In this document: positions 1-6,109 of the stretch, one piece after another
How the letters are laid out: each line of letters starts with the position of its first letter
Position numbering within the stretch: the stretch's first letter is position 1
NCBI GenBank assembly: GCA_029261675.1
Contig: JAJDBA010000327.1
Coordinates: 1 to 12,785 of the forward strand
DNA length: 12,785 nucleotides
Direction of reading: 5' to 3'
From: Nitrospinaceae bacterium
Lineage (GTDB): Bacteria > Nitrospinota > Nitrospinia > Nitrospinales > VA-1
Notes under the pieces: generated by a model
Told to the model about the DNA's origin: nothing
The model's input: only the letters and a program-made list of their open reading frames with translations
Databases searched by the model: none
Translations under genes and position numbers: made by a program

Positions 1-351
1 CATTGGCCGAATCTGTGTTCGTCGATAATACTCGAAATATTGTGAAAGTATTCGTGATATCTCAAACGCAATGGCTGGCACTCCCGCTACAGCCATAAGT
101 GAATAGTCATCGATCGGAATAACCTTTTCAGATCGCTCAAACATCAGGTTGCTGCCTGCCATGATTCTTCGATCTCCGGCAACAATAACTCCGTCTTCAT
201 AATGAAAGGCCAGAACAGTTGTTCCCTGGGGCACGGATGCCTTTCCGTTAACCGGTAGCTTATCCAGAAAGCTCTGTAAATTATAGCCGGACTTGTCTAG
301 CAGGTCGAAAAAGTCGCCGCCTGCCCGTGTGTCTTCAATGCTTTCCATCAT
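1..351 (-). CDS. prcB: Proteasome beta subunit PrcB, N-terminal part (cut by window edge)
   Basis: Catalytic beta subunit of the bacterial 20S proteasome, an N-terminal nucleophile threonine peptidase that degrades proteins delivered by the ARC/Mpa ring. Translated from the ATG at 351, the visible 117 residues hold a propeptide of about 43 residues ending in PQG, then the mature start TTVLAF. Counting that Thr as residue 1, the essential Asp17 (in GDRR) and Lys33 (in SEKV) fall exactly where the family requires them, so the subunit looks catalytically competent and autoprocessed. The C-terminal part lies beyond the left edge. A second ATG at 348 is an equally possible start and would shorten the propeptide by one residue. 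The gene begins 30 bases after the dop stop on the same strand, with a weak AGGG upstream, so it is probably cotranscribed with arc and dop. prcA and pafA, if present, lie outside the window. Confidence 0.93.
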   Translation of the reverse strand, partial: MMESIEDTRAGGDFFDLLDKSGYNLQSFLDKLPVNGKASVPQGTTVLAFHYEDGVIVAGDRRIMAGSNLMFERSEKVIPIDDYSLMAVAGVPAIAFEISRILSQYFEYYRRTQIRPM

Positions 352-381
352 GGATTATTACCCTGCTTGAAAGAAAAATTT

Positions 382-1842
382 CTACCCTGTTACCTGAGAT
401 CTTCCAACGTCTTCTTGACTGATTACTCCTGTTAAATCCAGAACATCTCCATTCTCAAATTCTATGCCTGTCCAATGGATACTTTTTATTTTTTCACTTT
501 CCTTGCGGACGGCTTCACCGCGAATTTTTGCACGGGTTCCCTCAGGGGGGAATTCAATGGCTTGTAAAATTTCTTCTTCAGTTAATAAAGAGTAAACCTC
601 ATTTTCCTGCTCCAGCGCTCGATACAAACCCCGGTCGGGATCAAGATTGTGATATTCCAGATCCAGGCTTTGTAGCATGGGATCGTCCCAATCCATGTTT
701 TCAGTCTCCATGAATTCCGTAAAAAGTTTTTTCTTAATAGCCCAGTCGATTCTATCTGATAATTTTTCTGGGTTGTGTTTAAACTCATCTAGAGTTCTTT
801 TCCATTCTTTAATAACCCAGTCGGACTCTTTATTCCCTCCGGAATAATTTTGTTCAATGGCTTCAAGGTAGCTTTCCTGAATTTCCAACGGTGTAATTGA
901 ATTGCCTGAATTTCTCTTCAGGATCGCGTTTTTATCCTGCGACACTCGCAACACATCCTCTACTGGATTTTCTAGCTCAATTTCTGGAACCGAGCCCCCG
1001 CTTGCGATCAGGTTGAGCACCAGTAAGGTACTGCCTACCTTTAACGCAGTCGCATAGGCGGACATGTTGGCATCCCCCATAATCAAATGCAGTCGTCGAT
1101 ATTGATTGCGGCTAGCGTGTGGCTCATCGCGAGTATTAATGATAGGTCGCTGAGTCATGGTTTCAATGCTTAAAACCTTTTCGATAAAATCAGAACGCTG
1201 GGCTAGCTGTATTCCTTTGTAGTCCTTGGTTTGAGGATTTTCAGATCCTACCTTTCCTGCTCCGGCATACAATTGCCGCGTTACCTGAAAGGGCACCAGT
1301 CCTTTCACTAGAAGATCGAAGGGGATGTCACGTGGCACAAGATAATTGTCGTGTGTTCCGTAACTGTGACCACTGTAATCGGTATTGTTTTTAAAAACCT
1401 GTACGGCTTTTTCTCCAATCTCCTGATTTCGAACTTTTGTGCTTTCGGCTACAATCCTTTCTCCTGCTACATCATGAGCTACAAGAGAAAAGAGGGAATT
1501 GCATTCGGGTGTGCTGTACTCCGGATGAGTGTGGTCGTTATAAAAACGTGCACCGTTTGCCAGCACTCGGTCGCATTTCATTTCTAGATAGGAGTACGGT
1601 CGTTTTCTATCTTCTGCGCAAAACGCATCTTCTTCTTCATCTTGCGCTAGAGAAGTTACCCGGTGTCCGCGCATATCCAGATGCGAATTTTCCTGAGAAT
1701 AAGCCCATTTACCAAATACACTTTTCTGAGCACAGCTTTTCAAAAGCTTCATGGACTCTTCAACGGGATCTGAATCTTCCAAGTCCTCGCGGATGATGCC
1801 ATATTCTGTTTCCAGGCCAAGAAGAGGGACGATTTCTTTCAT
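382..1842 (-). CDS. dop: Dop, Pup deamidase/depupylase
   Basis: 486-residue member of the Pup ligase/depupylase family (glutamine-synthetase-like fold), close to the usual length of about 500. Dop hydrolyses the isopeptide bond between Pup and target lysines and deamidates Pup ending in Gln. Visible motifs are ETEYG (residues 11-15, Mg/ATP site), the Asp103 in YNDHTHPEYS expected to be the catalytic aspartate, KNNTD (151-155), SYGTHDNYL (160-168) and NTRDEPHA (236-243). Dop rather than PafA is favoured by the long segment at about residues 17-95 between the EYG motif and the NGARFY strand, which corresponds to the Dop-loop region, and by DHTHPEYS in place of the PafA-type D-V-G-S-HPEY. The ATG overlaps the arc stop (ATGA, 1839-1842) and has no clear Shine-Dalgarno sequence, which suggests translational coupling to arc. 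The distinction from PafA is inferred from motif comparison in memory, not from an alignment. Confidence 0.92.
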   Translation of the reverse strand: MKEIVPLLGLETEYGIIREDLEDSDPVEESMKLLKSCAQKSVFGKWAYSQENSHLDMRGHRVTSLAQDEEEDAFCAEDRKRPYSYLEMKCDRVLANGARFYNDHTHPEYSTPECNSLFSLVAHDVAGERIVAESTKVRNQEIGEKAVQVFKNNTDYSGHSYGTHDNYLVPRDIPFDLLVKGLVPFQVTRQLYAGAGKVGSENPQTKDYKGIQLAQRSDFIEKVLSIETMTQRPIINTRDEPHASRNQYRRLHLIMGDANMSAYATALKVGSTLLVLNLIASGGSVPEIELENPVEDVLRVSQDKNAILKRNSGNSITPLEIQESYLEAIEQNYSGGNKESDWVIKEWKRTLDEFKHNPEKLSDRIDWAIKKKLFTEFMETENMDWDDPMLQSLDLEYHNLDPDRGLYRALEQENEVYSLLTEEEILQAIEFPPEGTRAKIRGEAVRKESEKIKSIHWTGIEFENGDVLDLTGVISQEDVGRSQVTG

Positions 1843-3455
1843 ATCACAGACCGGCGGCTCGTATTTTCTGCAGCAGAATCGGATTCATTAGGTTTTCGAA
1901 CTCGCACCACATTTTTGGATTCCATATCTAGTAGCTGTAACCAGTCATCTAAATTTGATTCGGCTGGCAAGAGACTACCTTCTTTAAACTCGGTTTCCAT
2001 AGCCGTAGTCAGATCGTCTACCGTTATGCACAACTTTTCTCCTGCAATGGCCCTTTCGATAGCACGTTCTTTAACGCGTTTCATAATGCCTTCTATAGTG
2101 GCTCCGGAGATGAAGTCGCTCCAATACATTTTTTTGTTGTTTCCACTTCGCAAGGTTAGCACCAGCACTTCCTGTTCGGGGCTTCGAGCAAAAAGCCTCT
2201 CGAGAAAGGGTTCCGCCATTTTGTCGAAATCTTCATGCTCTCGTGGTAAACCATCTTTAAGGTAAACACGCAGTATCTGTTTGCATTCTTCACGATTAGG
2301 TCGACTGACTTTAATTTTTCTGTCGATTCTTCCAGGGCGGATGATGGCAGGATCAATCAGGTCAGGTCGGTTGGTCGCGAGAATGACTACTGTGTCACGG
2401 AGAGACTGGATGCCATCCATTTCCGCGCAGAACATGGGGACAACGGTGTTGCTGATGTTAGATCCACGCATGGCCTGTCGGGTACCCAAAATTGATTCTG
2501 CTTCGTCAATGAATATAAAAGGTATCTGACCTTTTTCTTTATAGTCTCTAGCCTTTTTAAAAATTTCGCGTATTTTTCTTTCTGATTCACCGAGCCACAT
2601 ATTTAAAATCTCGGGTCCTTTTACATGGATGAACCGACCCTGCAATTCGGTATTTTCCTGTTCAGAAAGTTTGCTGAGTACTTCCGAGAGAATGGCTCTG
2701 CCGACGAGAGTTTTGCCGCAACCAGGAGGACCATAGAAAAGGAAACCTTTCGGTACCTGATATTCCATTTGTTGCAAAATTTCTCCGTGTAACAAGGGAT
2801 ACTCTAAAACCTTTCTAACCTCTTCTTTGACTTTTTCTTGTCCGCCTACTTGTGACCATTCTACCTTTTCAAAATCATCTTCTATTAAGGTTCGCGATTC
2901 GCGCTTGGGTAGTTTGCCTAGAATGACCCTTTGGTTTGAATCCATAAAAATTTCTTCGCCTTCTTTCAGGGAAGAAGCATCAAGATCGGCATGGGATTGA
3001 ACAATCGTTTCTGTATTTCCCGTTGCTCCTTGGATCAGCCATTGACCGCCTTGAAGTTTCCCAGAAATTTTGGCCATGGGGCCTTGAGCGGGAAGAGGTA
3101 ATTTAGCAATGGCAACAAACCCTTCATTAAGGGCCACCTGGTCTCCCAGTTTCAATCCTTCATCTTCCGCCAATTCCGGGACGACCGCTGCCTGATATTC
3201 GGTGCCTCCTGATACAATGCGTACCAGCTCATTTTTACCCTGACCCAAGACGGTTCCAATTCGGTGAGCTGGCGACTTCAGCTTTTCGATTGCTTCTTCA
3301 AGGGTTTTTATTTTCAGAGCATATTGTTCTGCCATCTGCTGAGCCTGAAACAGGGCATCACGTAAATCCAGAACCTTTTCCTGCAATTGCGGTTTTTCTG
3401 AAGTTTCATCCAACATTTGGTCGATCAATTCAACGATGTGGGTCTTATCGCCCAT
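1839..3455 (-). CDS. arc: ARC/Mpa proteasomal AAA+ ATPase
   Basis: 538-residue hexameric unfoldase that binds pupylated substrates and threads them into the 20S proteasome. Order of parts: N-terminal coiled coil (about 20-60), which in Mpa binds Pup; tandem OB-type domain (about 62-185); AAA+ module with Walker A GPPGCGKT (242-249), Walker B FIFIDEAE (313-320), sensor-1 ATN (360-362) and the arginine-finger stretch RPGRIDRK (373-380); then the ARC-specific segment with SDFISGATIEG (446-456). It is shorter than the roughly 600-residue mycobacterial Mpa, mainly at the N-terminus. The last residues are SRRSVI rather than the GQYL-type tail that docks actinobacterial Mpa into the proteasome. The ATG at 3455 is supported by AAAGGA eight bases upstream. 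First gene of the arc-dop-prcB unit, divergent from the gene at 3800. Confidence 0.94.
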   Translation of the reverse strand: MGDKTHIVELIDQMLDETSEKPQLQEKVLDLRDALFQAQQMAEQYALKIKTLEEAIEKLKSPAHRIGTVLGQGKNELVRIVSGGTEYQAAVVPELAEDEGLKLGDQVALNEGFVAIAKLPLPAQGPMAKISGKLQGGQWLIQGATGNTETIVQSHADLDASSLKEGEEIFMDSNQRVILGKLPKRESRTLIEDDFEKVEWSQVGGQEKVKEEVRKVLEYPLLHGEILQQMEYQVPKGFLFYGPPGCGKTLVGRAILSEVLSKLSEQENTELQGRFIHVKGPEILNMWLGESERKIREIFKKARDYKEKGQIPFIFIDEAESILGTRQAMRGSNISNTVVPMFCAEMDGIQSLRDTVVILATNRPDLIDPAIIRPGRIDRKIKVSRPNREECKQILRVYLKDGLPREHEDFDKMAEPFLERLFARSPEQEVLVLTLRSGNNKKMYWSDFISGATIEGIMKRVKERAIERAIAGEKLCITVDDLTTAMETEFKEGSLLPAESNLDDWLQLLDMESKNVVRVRKPNESDSAAENTSRRSVI

Positions 3456-3541
3456 TCCTATAGTCCTTTATTTTTATTGAGAGGCTTTTGGCGGTCTCGA
3501 ATAATTGATAAATCAGCAAGTGGCAATTAGCCAACCCTTTA

Positions 3542-3640
3542 TTTCCCAAAGGTTCGCTTATGTCCAAGGTGAATTTCCTGAGGTTCCCTTAATTGTATGA
3601 CTATTGAAAAATATAAATCAAGTCAATTTTCTCAAAGGTT
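3542..3640. repeat. 13-base direct repeat pair flanking the arc promoter candidate
   Basis: TTTCCCAAAGGTT at 3542-3554 and TTTCTCAAAGGTT at 3628-3640 differ at one base. The two copies begin 86 bases apart and lie on either side of the candidate -35/-10 pair of the arc operon. They could be paired operator half-sites, but two copies are too few to establish this. Confidence 0.35.
3592..3621 (-). promoter_or_regulatory. Candidate sigma-70 promoter of the arc-dop-prcB operon
   Basis: On the minus strand, TTGATT (3621-3616) and TACAAT (3597-3592) are separated by 18 bases, a reasonable -35/-10 pair about 140 bases upstream of the arc start. An overlapping TTGACT at 3626-3621 is a better -35 but would be 23 bases from the same -10, which is too far. 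The region is AT-rich, so chance matches are common and no transcription start is known. Confidence 0.35.
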
Positions 3641-3799
3641 TAATAGAGAAATCCTAGACATTATTATAGGATGGAGGTTATATGGAAAATGTATCGTCCT
3701 TCCGTTATTAATTAAAAACGCTTGTTTTGCCTTTTAGGAGAGAATTTTTGTTCCATTTCATTAGAAACAGGCCTGTAACCCTAAATCATTTCGCTTTGT

Positions 3800-5080
3800 A
3801 TGCCCCCTGCAAAAAATAAAACCCAAATCACAAAATGCATTGTCAGCTTCAGCCATAGCAAATACGATTCGCGTATTGCAGCTGATAATTTGAGCATTGC
3901 TAAAGCAAAAAGCGAAATAAGTGCGGGGAAAAATGGCATAAGCCATCTCATTCTTCGCTCGAGAGACGATGAAATCGACCGGCTGAAGTTTTTATTTTTA
4001 ATTCATGGCATTCCGGTGATGTGTTACGCCTTAGGAAATTTGTTGTGCTCGAGCCTTAAAGAAATCGTTGTGGTAGGTTCGTATGAAGTGGAACAAGTTA
4101 TGAATCGTTTTCTGCACACTGTTGGCACCTGTGGAAAAACCATCAGATTTGTAAGAGAAGATGATCGACACTTAAATCTGGTCCACACTTTGAGCCTGGG
4201 ACGCGAAATGCTTGCGCCTGAGATCGATGAGTTGGTTTTATTTCAACCGGGTGATCTGCCTTTTCTTTACGACCTTGAAAAGGTTTTAGGGTACGAAGAA
4301 AATAAGAGTCACGATATTGTTCTTTGGCTGAATTCACGGCAAAAAATGTTCCCAGAGTTTAATGAAAACCCAGACAGTGAATTCGTTAAAAGAAATTATC
4401 ATTACCGAATCCTCAATGATAATGAAAAGGACCTGCACGATTTAAAGGAACCTAATTTATATCCCATTAATTTTTCGAGAATGGAATCTGAGATTATTGA
4501 TTATCTACATTCTTCAAGAAAAGACGGGCAAATTATCAATGCCGGAATAAAAATGGCTCTTAAAAATCCGATTCGGATTTTTAAGGCTTTGCCGTACTTG
4601 GTCGATCATTCTTTTGGATTTAGTTCTAAGGTTCAACAAGTCCGCCCTGGCGATAAATATCAATTTGGTATGTCGAGTAAAAACTTCCATAGAAGTATTT
4701 CCAATTTGCTCAACATTCCTATAACCACAACTCTGCATGACGATCCATCCTTTGTTTCAGATGTGGATGCCCTGGAAGATTGGGAGGATTTTGAGTCGTT
4801 GACTCATTTTGCAGACGATCAGGGTGGATTGGAGGAAATTCATCCCTTTGGCAAGGGGTTAATGGAATTTCGTGAGACGACCATGCCCAGTTTAAAAAAA
4901 GAGATCCCCATGTACCAAGATTTCCCTGCCTATTTGAATCACATATATAAAACATTGGAAATGGATTATGACCCCTTTGATTCAAACGGCAATTATGTTT
5001 CGCCTAATGCCAATACCCCTGAGGTAGCAGAGGCTTACCGTTGGTATCAGAAAAAATGCGCTGGGAAAACTACGTTATAA
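3800..5080 (+). CDS. MobA/GlmU-fold nucleotidyltransferase-like protein
   Basis: 426 residues, cytoplasmic, without signal peptide or membrane helix. Residues 47-105 have the pattern of an NTP-transferase Rossmann-type start (hydrophobic strand HLILRS, then LKFLFLIHGIPVMCYALGNL, then a strand EIVVVGSYE). FQPGDLPFL (148-156) matches the GD(L/M)P metal/substrate strand of MobA-, CofC- and IspD-like enzymes, and SDVDALEDWEDF (320-331) resembles the terminal D-x-D-x-x-E-D segment of that superfamily. The usual nucleotide-binding loop LAAGxGxR is replaced by LRSRDDEID, so activity is uncertain. Residues 160-310 form an extra region I do not recognise. The ATG at 3800 is the first possible one after an in-frame stop at 3782 but has no Shine-Dalgarno sequence, and the first 45 residues look unconserved in character, so the real start may be downstream (for example TTG 3890). 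Substrate unknown. Confidence 0.7.
   Translation: MPPAKNKTQITKCIVSFSHSKYDSRIAADNLSIAKAKSEISAGKNGISHLILRSRDDEIDRLKFLFLIHGIPVMCYALGNLLCSSLKEIVVVGSYEVEQVMNRFLHTVGTCGKTIRFVREDDRHLNLVHTLSLGREMLAPEIDELVLFQPGDLPFLYDLEKVLGYEENKSHDIVLWLNSRQKMFPEFNENPDSEFVKRNYHYRILNDNEKDLHDLKEPNLYPINFSRMESEIIDYLHSSRKDGQIINAGIKMALKNPIRIFKALPYLVDHSFGFSSKVQQVRPGDKYQFGMSSKNFHRSISNLLNIPITTTLHDDPSFVSDVDALEDWEDFESLTHFADDQGGLEEIHPFGKGLMEFRETTMPSLKKEIPMYQDFPAYLNHIYKTLEMDYDPFDSNGNYVSPNANTPEVAEAYRWYQKKCAGKTTL
4559..4585. repeat. 27-base near-perfect palindrome inside the nucleotidyltransferase-like gene
   Basis: CTTAAAAATCCGA (4559-4571) and its exact reverse complement TCGGATTTTTAAG (4573-4585) are separated by a single T. It lies within the coding frame (Leu-Lys-Asn-Pro-Ile-Arg-Ile-Phe-Lys). 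A second, looser pair, ATTATCATT (4395-4403) with AATGATAAT (4415-4423), lies 140 bases upstream in the same gene. No known element was recognised. Confidence 0.85.
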
Positions 5081-5094
5081 TAGCTCGATAAGTT

Positions 5095-5119
5095 ACCCTA
5101 ATAATAGGGTGCCCTTTTT
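5095..5119 (+). terminator. Possible weak intrinsic terminator or attenuator
   Basis: ACCCTA (5095-5100), loop ATAA, TAGGGT (5105-5110), then GCCC and five T residues (5115-5119), located 14 bases after the stop of the gene at 3800. The six-pair stem is short, and the T run starts four bases after it, so read-through into the tonB-like gene at 5132 is likely. It may partly separate that gene from the one upstream. Confidence 0.35.
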
Positions 5120-5131
5120 CAGGTTCAAAGC

Positions 5132-6106
5132 TTGCGCAAGAGAAATAAAAAATGGTTTGAAAATAGTTTGTTGAATAGAACCCGGTTGGCTGGATTTCTT
5201 CTGCTTTCTCTAGGGCTTCATATCTCTTTTGTCATCGCTCATATGCTGATGCCTGTTCAAAAGAAAGAAGTAAAAGGTCCACCTCCGATTCAAGTAAAGT
5301 ATTTTGAATCCAAAAAAAAAATGGACTCAAAACCTGGAAAAATTGTTGACGCGCCAAAACCTCCTGCGAAATCGGAAAAACCAAACAGAAAAGAACTGTT
5401 GGCGAAATATGACAGCCGATCTCATTCCAATAAGAAAAACACTCCTGAGAAAATTTATAAAAGAAAAAAAACCGTAGTGCCTAAATCTAAAGGTACTCTT
5501 TCAAAATCTGGATCAAGTCAAGCACGGGTAAAAAAAATTGCGCCAAAAAAACAGTTTAAAAAACAGTCCCGTTTGAAGCCTCGAAAGCAACCCCTGCCCG
5601 AGTCAGCTATCGGTACTTTTAGATCCATCACCCCAGATAAAATGCAAGAAACCAAACCGTCATCCGCGCAAAGATCTGGAGCGGGCAGCACGCTAGCTCT
5701 ATTAGATGGGTTCGATGCAGAGCAATTTGCTTCTTTGGATACCGATTCGATGGAAGATTCCGATGACGATGAGTTGGTATCTCTGGATACAACGGAAGTG
5801 AAATATGCTTCCTATTTTGCTCGGATAAAACATCAAATCGAACGAGTTTGGATTTACCCTTCTGATGCGGCACAAAGAGGTATTAGTGGTGATCTCTCTT
5901 TAAAGTTTCGTATATCAAAAGATGGAAACCTCATGGGGGTGCATCTAATAGATAAATCGGGATATGAGATTTTAGATGTTGCTGCGCTCAAAGCAGTTAA
6001 AGAAGCCGCACCTTTTTACCCTTTCCCTAAAAATATTCAGCGTGAAAAAATATCCATTCTTGCAAATTTTGTTTATACGCCCAACTTCCAGTCTGTGCCT
6101 CGCTGA
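5132..6106 (+). CDS. TonB-family energy-transducing protein
   Basis: 324 residues. TonB proteins are anchored in the inner membrane, span the periplasm, and pass ExbB/ExbD-derived energy to outer-membrane transporters. Here a basic N-terminus (1-18) precedes one membrane helix (about 19-40). A long hydrophilic linker follows: very Lys/Pro-rich from 44 to 155, then Ser-rich, then acidic (about 193-218). A C-terminal TonB domain occupies about 226-317, with YFARIKHQIERVWIYP, the GDLSLKFRISKDG strand-turn and the final FVYTP strand. The start is TTG at 5132 after AGG about eight bases upstream. The next in-frame ATG lies inside the membrane helix, so TTG is preferred. The coding sequence contains a run of ten A at 5312-5321. 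It is followed three bases later by the CDP-alcohol transferase gene, so the two are cotranscribed. No exbB or exbD is present nearby. Calling it the main TonB of the cell would be over-reading. Confidence 0.88.
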   Translation: MRKRNKKWFENSLLNRTRLAGFLLLSLGLHISFVIAHMLMPVQKKEVKGPPPIQVKYFESKKKMDSKPGKIVDAPKPPAKSEKPNRKELLAKYDSRSHSNKKNTPEKIYKRKKTVVPKSKGTLSKSGSSQARVKKIAPKKQFKKQSRLKPRKQPLPESAIGTFRSITPDKMQETKPSSAQRSGAGSTLALLDGFDAEQFASLDTDSMEDSDDDELVSLDTTEVKYASYFARIKHQIERVWIYPSDAAQRGISGDLSLKFRISKDGNLMGVHLIDKSGYEILDVAALKAVKEAAPFYPFPKNIQREKISILANFVYTPNFQSVPR

Positions 6107-6109
6107 TTA

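Larger units (their letters stand above)
3456..3799. other. 344-base divergent intergenic region
   Basis: AT-rich region between arc (minus) and the nucleotidyltransferase-like gene (plus). It holds a candidate promoter toward arc (3592-3621), a 13-base imperfect direct repeat (3542-3554 and 3628-3640), a weak inverted repeat ATCCTA/TAGGAT (3651-3656 and 3667-3672), and a nine-codon plus-strand frame (3682-3711) preceded by GGAGG. I read both strands for a small Pup-like gene (short, acidic or hydrophilic, ending in Gly-Gly-Gln/Glu or similar) and found none. No tRNA or obvious structured RNA was seen. Confidence 0.6.

Noticed and set aside
352..381. Possible position of pup between dop and prcB
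   Set aside because: Only 30 bases, too short for any modifier gene. The Dop C-terminus (ending Val-Thr-Gly) is not a fused Pup tail with Gly-Gly-Glu/Gln.
1437..1796. 119-codon open frame on the plus strand
   Set aside because: It lies entirely antisense to dop, has no recognisable domain, and its composition reads as a complement of a conserved enzyme.
3651..3672. ATCCTA-N10-TAGGAT inverted repeat as an operator
   Set aside because: Six-base arms with a ten-base spacer are expected by chance in a region of this length.
3456..3799. Small UBact/Pup-like frame upstream of arc
   Set aside because: Short frames on both strands (9-24 codons) lack the expected length and the Gly-Glu/Gly-Gln ending.
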